Positions 41,772 to 51,660 of a stretch of 64,000 bases of DNA are shown piece after piece; position 1 is the first letter of the stretch; each line of letters opens with the position of its first letter. A program made the translations under genes and the position numbers. This stretch comes from Cherax quadricarinatus (taxonomy: Eukaryota > Arthropoda > Malacostraca > Decapoda > Parastacidae): the NCBI RefSeq assembly GCF_038502225.1, contig NC_091374.1:9037201-9101200 (forward strand), in the 5' to 3' direction. A model generated the notes under the pieces. It saw nothing but the letters and a program-made list of their open reading frames with translations, did no database searches and had not been told where the DNA came from.

Positions 41772-42603
41772 CACTAGACTCGGTAAATATTTATACAGTG
41801 ATGAGATACTTGATAAAATTAACATGGTAATATCTCCCTTTTAGACAAGTTTGTTTAGTCTATATTAAGGTAAGTTAGTTAGGTTACCTTAACGTATATT
41901 AAAATAAGCTTACACTTACGTATAAATCTGACAGTAACGAAATAAAGTGGCTTACGTCTGGCAGGGCGGGACGTGTGTTGTAAAATCAGGAGCGTGTGTT
42001 TTCCTACGAATGTTAAAAACAGAGGATGGTGGTCAGGCTGACCAGTTCTGACTACAGTTGGGGTGGACCCAGCAGCTGTGGCGTTTTTTATATGTTTGTA
42101 CCCTCCCTTCAGGGCTATTTTGGGCGTGTGGGTTTGTCGGGGGAGAGGTCAGGAGGGGGCTGAGTGGGTCCGGTGCTGGAAGAGGTGGGTGGGAGCGGGG
42201 GAGGAGTAGGGAAAGGGGGTGGATGAATGTTTTTAGGGGGAAAATTTGATGGTAACTCCATTCCACTTGCCTGGTTATGGATCGATAGATAACATCAGAC
42301 GATGCTGTGTTCCCCTTCCCCTCACTCGCCCCGCCCTAATCCATACCCTTCAATTACCCCCCACCAGTTCTTTACCTCCCCTTCCCAAAATCCCTTTCCT
42401 TTCCACCTTTTCAACCCTCTTTACAACCTTCCCTCACCCCCTTCCCTCCACCGGTTCCTTTACCCCTCCCTCACCCTCTCCTCAATCCCTTCGTACTACC
42501 CCCACCCCTCCTAGCCAAGTCCCCCACCATGCCTTGTCTCCTAATGCATCCAGCCTATCCACGAACCACGAATTATGAACGTGCGGATTTAAACGCTTCC
42601 TGA
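41767..42603. other. Unassigned, partly C/T-rich
   Basis: 42305-42525 is pyrimidine-rich on the plus strand without periodicity. No gene or element was recognised. Confidence 0.5.
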
Positions 42604-43027
42604 CACTACTAAGTTTTATTTAACCTATCCTAACTTACCCTACCCTAACTTAACCTACTGTGCCCTAACCTACCCTGTCTTAACCTAACCTACTGTGCCC
42701 TTACCTAACCTATCCTACCCTACCCTGCCCTAACCTACTGTGCCCTCCCCTACCCTCCCTTAACCTAACCTACTGTGCCCTAACCTACCCTCCCCTACCC
42801 TACCTTAACCTAACCTACTGTGCCCTAACCTAACCTATCCTACCCTAACCCACCCTACCCTACCCTAACCTACCCTACCTTAACCTAACCTACAGTGCCC
42901 TAACCTACCCTCCCCTACCCTACCTTAACCTAACCTACTGTGCCCTAACCTAACCTGTCCTACCCTAACCAACCCTACCCTACCCTAACCTACCCTGCCT
43001 TAATTAACCTAACCTATCCTATCCTAA
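42604..43027. repeat. Telomere-like CCTAA / CCTAC interstitial repeat
   Basis: Degenerate CCTAA and CCTAC pentamers (arthropod telomeres are TTAGG on the other strand), organised in a longer unit containing TAACCTAACCTACTGTGCCC that recurs about six times. LINE-A follows directly at 43028 in minus orientation. Confidence 0.8.
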
Positions 43028-43797
43028 CATAACCTAGATTGACCTGGAGTTTACCTGGAGAGAGTTCCGGGGGTCAACGCCCCCGCGGCCCGGTCTGTGA
43101 CCAGGCCTCTTGGTGGATCAGAGCCTGATCAACCAGGCTGTTGCTGCTGGCTGCACGCAAACCAACGTACGAGCCACAGCCCGGCTGATCAGGAACTGAC
43201 TTTAGGTGCTTGTCCAGTGCCAGCTTGAAGACTGCCAGGGGTCTGTTGGTAATCCCCCTTATGTGTGCTGGGAGGCAGTTGAACAGTCTCGGGCCCCTGA
43301 CACTTACTGTATGGTCTCTTAACGTGCTAGTGACACCCCTGCTTTTCATTGGGGGGATGGTGCATCGTCTGCCAAGTCTTTTGCTTTCGTAGTGAGTGAT
43401 TTTCGTGTGCAAGTTCGGTACTAGTCCCTCTAGGATTTTCCAGGTGTATATAATCATGTATCTCTCCCTCCTGCGTTCCAGGGAATACAGGTTTAGGAAC
43501 CTCAAGCGCTCCCAATAATTGAGGTGTTTTATCTCCGTTATGCGCGCCGTGAAAGTTCTCTGTACATTTTCTAGGTCGGCAATTTCACCTGCCTTGAAAG
43601 GTGTTGTTAGTGTGCAGCAATATTCCAGCCTAGATAGAACAAGTGACCTGAAGAGTGTCGTCATGGGCTTGGCCTCCCTAGTTTTGAAGGTTCTCATTAT
43701 CCATCCTGTCATTTTTCTAGCAGATGCGATTGATACAATGTTATGGTCCTTGAAGGTGAGATCCTCCGACATGATCACTCCCAGGTCTTTCACCTAA
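43028..43797 (-). pseudogene. LINE-A, 5'-truncated C-terminal copy, minus
   Basis: The open frame 43793-43074 reads MKDLGVIMSEDLTFKDHN, KMTGWIMRTFKTREAKPM, LVLSRLEYCCTLTTPFKA, NYWERLRFLNLYSLERRR and LFNCLPAHIRGITNRPLA, ending QTGPRGR. It lacks the RT core. It differs from the other copies at many residues (for example TEIKHLNYW for SSVKHLNYW), indicating a separate LINE-A subfamily. The 3' end (CCTGGAGTTTACCTGGAGAG) abuts the telomere-like repeat. Confidence 0.87.
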
Positions 43798-44010
43798 CTT
43801 AAAAGAGAAAATATTTCGTGTGCGGGGTGACTTACATATGAAAATTAAACCTATCAGAATAATGATAGGCTGAACTCTTCCCCTCCCTTCCCTGTTCCAC
43901 CTCATCCCCTCTTTTCCTCTTCCCTCTCTTTGCTCTCTCCCCTCCCAAAATGTACTGGTTTTTATATAATTAGTTTTCTGTGTAGTTGCCTGAAAGTGTA
44001 GTTACAACAG

Positions 44011-44218
44011 CTGACCACTCAGAGAGCATGACGTGCTGACCACTCAGAGAGCAAAACGTGCTGGCCGCTCAGCACGACGTGCTGGCCGCTCAGCACGACG
44101 TGCTGGCCACTCAGCACGACGTGCTGGCCACTCAGCACGACGTGCTGGCCACTCAGCACGACGTGCTGGCCACTCAGCACAACGTGCTGGCCACTCAGCA
44201 CAACGTGCTGGCCACTCA
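44011..44218. repeat. 22-25-bp minisatellite, left part
   Basis: The unit GCACGACGTGCTGGCCACTC plus AG. The first units include CAGAGAGCA like those in the right part. It contains the palindrome CACGACGTG. Confidence 0.94.
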
Positions 44219-44507
44219 TCTCAGTAGTAGTACCAGTTCCTAGTAACCAGTTACCAGTAACCAGTGTACCAGTAGATGACTCACTACCAACCGTCTGTGT
44301 GAATCATTGACTGTATTCATATTGCTGCTGACCATAGCAGGATTTCAAACACCCTCACCCGTAGGCACTTATGGGTCAGTCGTAGTTAGGCAGCAGAGAC
44401 AGACAGGTCGGCTGTTGGCGCTTTCCATACTTCCCGTTATATATTATACATACTACCAGCCTACGTGAGTACCTTTACCCAACCACGTATCGAAAACCCA
44501 CATGACA
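44219..44507 (-). mobile_element. R2 element (solo-LTR-like), copy 2
   Basis: The reverse complement of 5067-5360 with modest divergence (TCTCAGTAGTAGTACCAGTT at the left, CGAAAACCCACATGACA at the right). It is bounded by CTCA at 44215-44218 and 44508-44511. Removing it joins two parts of one minisatellite. Confidence 0.75.
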
Positions 44508-44732
44508 CTCAGAGAACGACGTGCTGGCCACTGAGAGAGCACGACGTGCTGGCCACTCAGAGAGCACGACGTGCTGGCCACTCAGAGAGCACGACGTGCT
44601 GGCCACTCAAAGCACGACGTGCTGGCCACTCAGAAAGCACGACGTGCTGGCCACTCAGAAAGCACAATGTGCTGGCCACTCAGAGAGCACGACGTGCTGG
44701 CCACTCAGAAAGCACGACGTTCTGGCCACTCT
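44508..44732. repeat. 22-25-bp minisatellite, right part
   Basis: The unit CTCAGAGAGCACGACGTGCT plus GGCCA, with AGAAAGCAC and AAAGCAC variants. Confidence 0.94.
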
Positions 44733-44794
44733 CGTTTCATTTTTATTGTCTTTATTATTATTTTAATAATTTTGTTTTTTATTAACACGTGGGA

Positions 44795-45399
44795 AGTTAT
44801 CCACCGAGGCAAGGTGAAGCGGCAGTTATCCACCGAGGCAAGGTGAAGCGGCAGTTATCCACCGAGGCAAGGTGAAGCGGCAGTTATCCACCGAGGCAAG
44901 GTGAAGCGGCAGTTATCCACCGAGGCAAGGTGAAGCGGCAGTTATCCACCGAGGCAAGGTGAAGCGGCAGTTATCCACCGAGGCAAGGTGAAGCGGCAGT
45001 TATCCACCGAGGCAAGGTGAAGCGGCAGTTATCCACCGAGGCAAGGTGAAGCGGCAGTTATCCACCGAGGCAAGGTGAAGCGGCAGTTATCCACCGAGGC
45101 AAGGTGAAGCGGCAGTTATCCACCGAGGCAAGGTGAAGCGGCAGTTTCCCACCGAGGCAAGGTGAAGCGGCAGTTATCCACCGAGGCAAGGTGAAGCGGC
45201 AGTTATCCACCGAGGCAAGGTGAAGCGGCAGTTATCCACCGAGGCAAGGTGAAGCGGCAGTTATCCACCGAGGCAAGGTGAAGCTGCAGTTATCCACCGA
45301 GGCAAGGTGAAGCTGCAGTTATCCACCGAGGCAAGGTGAAGCTGCAGTTATCCACCGAGGCAAGGTGAAGCTGCAGTTATCCACCGAGGCAAGGTGAAG
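44795..45399. repeat. 29-bp minisatellite derived from RTE 3' end, about 21 copies
   Basis: The unit AGTTATCCACCGAGGCAAGG plus TGAAGCGGC. The last four or five units before the RTE have AAGCTGC in place of AAGCGGC. The phrase CCACCGAGGCAAGGTG corresponds to CCACCAAGGCAGGGTG at the 3' terminus of the RTE at 53412-53428, and the array runs directly into the RTE copy at 45372. Confidence 0.93.
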
Positions 45400-46663
45400 T
45401 GGAAACGAAGAAACACTTTCATCATCATTCACTCCACCATTATCTTGCCAGAGACGTCTCAACACTACAGTTCAAAAACTGCAACATTAATACCCGTCCT
45501 TCAGAGTGCAATCACTGTACTTCCCACTTCAGGACTCGAGTTCGGCCAACTGGTTTCCCCGAATTCCTTCATAAATGTTACTTTGCTCTCACTCCAACAG
45601 CACATCAAGTCATGAAAACCATTCGTCTAGACTGAGGCCTATCAAACATGCTCACACACGCTTGCTGGAAGTCTAAACCCCTCGCACACAAAAACCCCCT
45701 ATACCCCTCCTTGCAACCTTTCCTAGGCCGACTCCTACCCCGCCTTCCTTGCACTACAGATTTATATGCCCTCCAAGTCATTCTATTTCGTTCTTTCCTT
45801 TCTAAATGTCCGAAGCACCTCAACAACCCCTCCTCAGCCCTCTGGATAATACTTTTAGAGATCCCGCACCTCTTCTAATCTTAAAGCTGCGGATTCTCTG
45901 CATAATATTCACACCACACATTGCCCTCAGACACATCTCCACTGCCTCCAGCCTTCTCCTTGTTGTAACATTCACCACCAATGCTTCACACCCATGTAAG
46001 AGCGTTGGTATAACTATACTCTCATATATTCCCCCTTTTGCTTCCATGGATAATGTTCTTTGTCTCCACAGACTCCTCAGTGCACCACTCGTCTTTTTTC
46101 CCTCATCAGTTCTAAGATTCGCCTCATCTTTCATAGACCCATCTGCTGACAAGTCTATTCCCAGATATATGAATGCATTTACCTCCTCCATATTCTCTCT
46201 CTCCAATCTGATCTCCAGTCTTTCATTACCTTTTTTTTTTTATCCTCATCACCTTACTCGTTCCTATATTCACTTTTAATTTTCTTCTTTTACATACCCA
46301 CCCAAATTCGTCCGCCAACCTCTGCATCTTCTCTTCAGAATCTCCCAAAATCACAGTGTCATCAGCAAAAAGCAACTGTGATAACTCCCACTTTGTGTTA
46401 GATTCTTTATCTTTCAATCCCGCACTTCTTGCCAACACTCGAGCATTCACTTCTCTTACAACCTCATCTATAAATATATTGAACAACCATGGTGACATCA
46501 CACATCCCTGTCTAAGACCTACTTTTACAGGTAAATAATCTCCCTCTCTCCTACATACTCTAACCTGAGTCTCACTATCCTTATAAAAACTCTTAACTGT
46601 TTTCAGTAACCTATCACCTATTCCATACACTTGCAACATCTGCCACATTATTTCCCTATCCAC
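45372..46663 (-). pseudogene. RTE LINE copy, 3' part (interrupted)
   Basis: The minus strand encodes the RTE RT and C-terminus. The frame at 46741-46226 includes EIMWQMLQVYGIGDRLLKTV, VGLRQGCVMSPWLFNIFID and QLLFADDTVILGD, then shifts. The frame at 46206-45820 has EVNAFIYLGIDLSADGSM, ALRSLWRQRTLSMEAKGG, and 45826-45605 has RCFGHLERKERNRM. The 3' UTR is at 45372-45600. A LINE-A copy inserted at about 46664 separates this from its upstream part (47590-47700). There are at least two frameshifts, so it is dead despite the intact FADD motif. Confidence 0.88.
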
Positions 46664-47587
46664 CACCTCCAAGAAGATATAAACAAAGTTTTCCAGTGGG
46701 CAACGGTAAACAATATGATGTTCAATGAGGACAAATTCCAACTACTCCGTTATGGAAAACTGAAGGAGATAATAACTAGAACAGAGTATACTACTGACTC
46801 CGGCCATACAATAGAGCGGAAAAATAATGTAAGGGACCTGGGAGTAGTAATGTCTGAGGATCTCACTTTCAAGGATCACAACAGTGCCACGATCGCACGT
46901 GCAAAGAAAATGATAGGATGGATAATGAGAACTTTCAAAACGAGAGATGCCAAGCCCATGATGATCCTTTTCAAATCACTTGTTCTCTCTAGGCTGGAAT
47001 ACTGCTGTACATTAACATCTCCATACAAAGCAGGTGAAATCGCAGATCTAGAGAGTGTTCAGAGATCCTTTACTGCACGTATAAGTTCTGTCAAGCACCT
47101 TAACTACTGGGAACGCTTGAAAGCACTTGACTTGTACTCGTTGGAACGCAGGAGGGAGAGATATATCATAATCTACACTTGGAAAATCTTGGAAAGAATG
47201 GTCCCAAATCTGCACACAGAAATCACTCCCTACGAAAGTAAAAGACTGGGCAGGCGATGCAAAATGCCGCCAATAAAAAGTAGGGGCGCCATTGGTACAC
47301 TAAGAGAAAACACCATAAGTGTCCGGGGCCCAAAACTGTTCAACAGCCTCCCATCAAGCATTAGGGGAATTGCCAATAAACCCCTGGCTGCCTTCAAGAG
47401 AGAGCTGGACAGATACCTAAAGTCAGTGCCGGATCAGCCGGGCTGTGGCTCGTACGTCGGACTGCGTGCGGCCAGCAGTAACAGCCTAGTTGATCAGGCC
47501 CTGATCCATCGGGAGGCCTGGTCATGGACCGGGCCGCGGGGGCGTTGATCCCCGGAATAACCTCCAGGTAACCTCCAGGTAACCATA
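46664..47587 (+). pseudogene. LINE-A inserted into RTE
   Basis: The frame entering at 46664 (TSKKIstart-equivalent EDINKVFQWATVNNMMFN) keeps the last part of the RT thumb, then runs uninterrupted to 47548 through TRTEYTTDSGHTIERKNNV, DLGVVMSEDLTFKDHNS, LVLSRLEYCCTLTSPYKA, NYWERLKALDLYSLERRR and GNxLFNSLPSSIRGIANK-like blocks, ending SWTGPRGR. RT catalytic motifs lie upstream of the truncation and are missing. The 3' end is GGTAACCTCCAGGTAACC at about 47570-47587. RTE sequence flanks it on both sides in the opposite orientation, so it inserted after the RTE. No stop lies in the retained frame, suggesting a recent event. Confidence 0.9.
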
Positions 47588-47700
47588 CCATGTGTCTTTT
47601 CCAAATCAATAAATGCAACGAAAACCTCGTCACCCTTATCTAAATACTGTTCACCTATATACTTCACTGTAAACAGTTGGTCTACACATCTTTTATTGTT
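47588..47700 (-). pseudogene. RTE LINE copy, upstream part after LINE-A insertion
   Basis: CTTTTCCAAATCAATAAATG, CTTATCTAAATACTGTTCAC and CTTCACTGTAAACAGTTGGT match 54710-54800 of the reference RTE, continuing exactly where 45372-46663 stopped. Confidence 0.85.
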
Positions 47701-47705
47701 GTTGC

Positions 47706-47745
<40 letters not shown>
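47706..47745. repeat. (ATT)n microsatellite
   Basis: About 13 ATT units, followed by CCTAACAAAGCACTAAACCC, which resembles the (TAA)n-linked 3' end of Rep-D. Confidence 0.9.
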
Positions 47746-47746
<1 letters not shown>

Positions 47747-48010
47747 CTAACAAAGCACTAAACCCGAGTGTGACAGCCTGGTTGCATCCAGGGCTGAGTT
47801 AGACCTGACTTCCAACCAGCAGCGTCAAACTAACACATAACAATCCCTGTGAATCCTTCTCTATCCCGCCGCTGACGTGTAATGAATAGTCACAATCCAT
47901 TCAGATCAGCCTCTATCCCTCCTCATCCCAGCCTGTGATGTTGGCGGATAGCTGAAAGCTATTCTGAGTGTGTCTTATCCGCTGCCTCCAGCCTTGCTGA
48001 CACCCCTCAC
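47746..48010. other. Unassigned, starting with Rep-D-like tail
   Basis: GCACTAAACCCG beside the ATT run resembles the Rep-D tail. The rest is unrecognised. Confidence 0.4.
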
Positions 48011-48014
48011 CTTG

Positions 48015-48031
48015 TGTGTGTGTGTGCGCGC

Positions 48032-48067
<36 letters not shown>

Positions 48068-48088
48068 GCGCCCGCGCGCCCGCGCGCT
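48015..48088. repeat. (GT)n-(GCGT)n-(CG)n alternating tract
   Basis: A strict purine-pyrimidine alternation: GT, then GC, then GCGT repeats, then GCGCGCCCGCGCGCCC. This is a sequence type known to favour Z-DNA. Confidence 0.93.
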
Positions 48089-48427
48089 GGAGGCACCAAG
48101 GGCACTTAAGCCGATCAGATATCTAGAATAGTTGAAAGGGAGAGGAAGATGCAGGAAGAAGAAAAAAAAATTGAATACAAATGAAGAGTGGAGAAAGAGG
48201 AGGAAGAGAATGGAATGAATGAGAAGAAACTTTAAGGAAAGAGAAAAGAATATGGAAAAATAAGGGCGTCATAATCTCGACTTTTTAGTATACGGTGATA
48301 GTGACGTAGCGAAGAGAAGACTTGATGACATACAAGATCAATTTGGCTGCTATAACTAAGATTGACACAGATTATAGAGAACATTACCATATTGTAATAC
48401 TATAAGTTCATTTAATATATATTTTAC
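48089..48427. other. Unassigned purine-rich then AT-rich sequence
   Basis: 48130-48260 is GA-rich without strict periodicity. No gene or element was recognised. Confidence 0.5.
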
Positions 48428-48512
48428 AAGGGGATGTTGAACCCGCGGTGAGTCATAACTCCAGACGTGTGTTAGCCACTGGACCAGCTGGCTACAATAG
48501 GATTCATTACGT
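48428..48512 (-). mobile_element. SINE-2 head, minus
   Basis: On minus: TAGCCAGCTGGTCCAGTGGC gives the A box TGGTCCAGTGG, and CACCGCGGGTTCAAC gives the B box. It is cut by the palindrome that starts at 48518. Confidence 0.75.
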
Positions 48513-48517
48513 GTGGA

Positions 48518-48677
48518 TATAAACACTTAAGCAGTAAAATGTGATCCTTTATTGACAACGTTTCGTCCACAGTGAGCTTTATCAAGCCACAAACAGATCT
48601 GTTTGTGGCTTGATAAAGCTCAGTGTGGACGAAATGTTGTCAATAAAGGATCACAATTTACTGCTTAAGTGTTTATA
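48518..48677. mobile_element. Fold-back element 2: 160-bp palindrome, no spacer
   Basis: The 80-bp arms 48518-48597 and 48598-48677 are inverted copies with three mismatches that I can count, meeting at GCCACAAACAGA / TCTGTTTGTGGC. The right arm reads GGCTTGATAAAGCTCAGTG, TGGACGAAATGTTGTCAATA, AAGGATCACA. The left arm, read in reverse, has GAAACGTTG at the same place. It is embedded in SINE-2 sequence (head on the left, CATTACGATTTCTTGAGTC tail on the right at 48717-48735). Confidence 0.92.
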
Positions 48678-48699
48678 TTTACATTCTGTCGGTATTTTA

Positions 48700-48738
48700 T
48701 ACCATTTCCAAGATTCATTACGATTTCTTGAGTCGAAC
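48700..48738 (+). mobile_element. SINE-2 tail fragment
   Basis: GATTCATTACGATTTCTTGA and GTCGAA match the SINE-2 tail (CATTACGATTTCATGAGTC at 59228). Confidence 0.55.
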
Positions 48739-48779
48739 TAAAGAAACGTTTCCAGAACGAAGGTTCACTATGGAGGAGC

Positions 48780-50291
48780 TTGGACATGGGTGAAATTCCA
48801 CAGTCACTTAAAACAACGGATATAGCCCCACTCCATAAAGGTGGCAGCAAAGCATTAGCTAAGAACTATAGACCAATAGCTCTGACGTCCCACATAAAAA
48901 TCTTTGAAAGAGTCCTAAGAAGCAGGATTGCAAATCACCTGGATTCCCAAAATCTGCACAATCCAGGGCAACATGGGTTCAGGGCAGGTCGCTCCTGCCT
49001 CTCACAACTACTGGATCACTATGATATGGCCTTGGATGCACTGGAAGAAAATCAGAATACAGATGTAATATACACAGACTTTGCAAAAGCATTTGACAAA
49101 TGCGATCATGGCGTAATAGCCCATAAAATACGTGCTAAAGGAATAACTGGGAAAGTGGGGAGATGGATCTTCAACTTCCTAACAAATCGAACACAAAGAG
49201 TAGTGGTTAAATCAGATGCTGCCATAGTGAAGAGCTCTGTTCCACAAGGCGCAGTACTCGCCCCCATCTTATTCCTCATCCTCATATCAGACATAGACAG
49301 AGATATACATCACAGCACCGTATCAACCTTTGCGGATGATACTAGGATCTGCATGAGGCTGTCATCTGCTGAGGACGCGGTTAACCTCCAAGAAGATATG
49401 AACACAGTTTTCCAGTGGGTAACGGTAAACAATATGATGATCAGTAAGGACAAATTCCAACTGCTCATTTATGGAAAACTGGAGGAGATAACTAGAACAG
49501 AGTATACTACAGACTCTGACCATACAATAGAGCGGAAAAATAATGTAAGGGACCTGGGATTAGTAATGTCTGAGAATCTCACTTTCAAGGATCACAACAG
49601 TGCCACGATCGCAAGTTCTTAGAAAATGATAGGATGGATAATGAGAACGTTCAAAACGAGAGATGCCAAGCCAGTGATCCTTTTCAAATCACTTGTTCTC
49701 TCTAGGCTGGAATACTGCTGTACATTAACATCTCCATTCAAAGCAGGTGAAATTGCAGATCTAGAGATTGTACAGAGATCCTTTACTGCACGTATAAGTT
49801 CTGTCAAGCACCTTAACTACTGGGAACGCTTGGAAGCACTTGCACTCGTTGGAACGCAGGAGGGAGAGATATATCATAATCTACACTTGGAAAATCCTGG
49901 AAGGAATGGTCCCAAATCTGCACACAGAAATCACTCCCTTCGAAAGTAAAAGACTGGGCAGGCGATGCAAAATGCCCCCAATTAAAAGTAGGGGCACCAT
50001 TGGTACACTAAGGGAAAACACCATAAGTTTCCGGGGCCCAAGACTGTTCAACAGCCTCCCATCAAGCATTAGGGGAATTGCCAATAAACCCCTGGCTGCC
50101 TTCAAGAGAGAGCTGGACAGATACCTAAAGTCAGTGCCGGATCAGCCGGGCTGTGGCTCGTACGTTGCGTGCGGCCAGCAGTAACAGCCTGGTTGATCAG
50201 GCCCTGATCCACCTGGAGGCCTGGTCATAGACCGGGCCGCGGGGGCGTTGATCCCCGGAATAACCTCCAGGTAACCTCCAGGTCCAGGTAA
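48780..50291 (+). pseudogene. LINE-A with reverse transcriptase (longest copy)
   Basis: The first frame (48780-49619, 280 residues) holds most of an RT domain: LHKGGSKALAKNYRPIALTS (19-37), HGFRAGRSCLSQLL, VIYTDFAKAFDKCDHGVI (96-113), SSVPQGAVLAPILFLILI (152-169), and the catalytic TFADDTRICM (183-192). A TAG at about 49620 (TCTTAG where other copies read TCAAAG) ends it. The C-terminal domain continues downstream, broken by a small deletion near 49673 and another near 49840. The tail ends at about 50291 with GGTAACCTCCAGGT. The FADD motif and palm motifs are intact, but the stop and frameshifts inactivate it. The endonuclease is missing, as expected for 5' truncation. The layout fits the CR1/L2/Jockey assemblage. 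Confidence 0.88.
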
Positions 50292-51300
50292 CCCAAATTT
50301 TGCACAAGTGTCTTATTTATCATCAGTTTACGTGCACTCTTAATGACCCTAGTGTAGTCGAAAGTGGTTTTAATTAAGCCCAGTTAACCAACCAACCTCC
50401 ACCATATACACCGAGTGTGTGTGCTCTGGGAGTGTTAATTTAAACCCTTTTTAATAAAAGTATTCTTGATTGATGGTGACAGATTATGTGACACATTAAT
50501 GACACGTGTGGTAGAAATGCTTTAAAGCTTATTAATCAACCGTGTGGATAGTCACTGGATAGGCTGGAATAGTAGGGTGAAACTGTCAGGCTTAGGACGG
50601 AGGTGGGTAGGAGAAAGGTAAGAGGGTCAAGACTATCCATTTCGTTGGAAGTGAGGTGCAAGGAGAGACGACTGAGAGTAAGTTGCCACTATCCATTAAG
50701 CGTCAGGACGGACGGACGGGGATAGAGATTAATGAGGCAGTCTGGTTCTTGACGGAGCGCCTCATTAGCGCTCACGACGCCGCCTGCCATCCTACCTTGG
50801 TAACTTTCCCCACAGCTACCGGAGTTTTATCCCGCCTATACCAGATTCTCACAGCAAGCTATACCAGAGAGTCTCCCTGCCGGGTTTAGGGAACCTCAGT
50901 GGGTACCGATGTTCTCTTCAGGGGGTACTAACACTGCCCCCCAGTGGATACTGACACTGCCACTCAGTGGGTACTGGGAATTTCACCCTCGGATGCTGGG
51001 AATCTCTTCACTGAAAACGATTTTAAGACATTCTCAAGCCAACGTACGGAAATCAATCACCATTTCTTGAATAAAACTGACAACTTGGCACCTATACTGG
51101 CCAAAATATATTCGTTGTGCAGTTGCTAAGGTTCCCCATCATATTAACAAACTTGTCGTCCCCCCCCCAAAAAAAAAAACCCAACCATCATCCTGGTATT
51201 AGTATTTAATTTCTAGTATACTGACATTTTTCTGTGTAGTTTCACTCATTAGTTATGATTAGTGTATATAACATATCATATATGTATGGGATATATATAT
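50292..51300. other. Unassigned sequence
   Basis: No tandem array or recognised element. Short frames at 50656-50889 and 50944-51129 have no domain features and are not supported as genes. Confidence 0.5.
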
Positions 51301-51339
51301 GTATGGGACATATCAGGATATTTATATATTAAATAACAA

Positions 51340-51490
51340 AAGGCACAATACCGTGACTGGTACGATACACAAATAACCCGCACATAAGAGAGAAGCTTAC
51401 GACGACGTTTCGGTCCAACATGGTCCGAGTCGGACCGAAACGTCGTCGTAAGCTTCTCTCTTTTATGTGCGGGTTATTTGTGTATTTATA
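51340..51490. mobile_element. Fold-back element 3 (52-bp arms)
   Basis: The arms 51365-51416 and 51432-51485 are inverted copies with one or two indels (ATACACAAATAACCCGCACA; GAAGCTTACGACGACGTTTC). The centre offers a second stem, GGTCCGAGTCGGACC, directly before GAAACGTC. 51340-51364 (GGCACAATACCGTGACTGG) extends the family-specific end seen at 15596 and 37203. Confidence 0.88.
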
Positions 51491-51660
51491 CATTCACTGA
51501 GTTGAAGTTATCGATGCTATCAGTAGTATAAGATCCTTATATAATCTCTGCATATACATATTCCATAATAAAATAATTTAAAAATCGATGTAATTTTATT
51601 AATTTTTTATTCTTGTTTTTTAGGGGTACAAAGAGATTGGGAACCTGTCATGATTTAAGT

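Noticed and set aside
42604..43027. True telomere end
   Set aside because: The repeats are degenerate, carry a higher-order unit and are flanked by unique sequence and a LINE on both sides, so the position is internal.
44795..45399. CRISPR-like regular repeats
   Set aside because: The 29-bp units are back to back with no variable spacers, and the sequence is eukaryotic transposon-derived.
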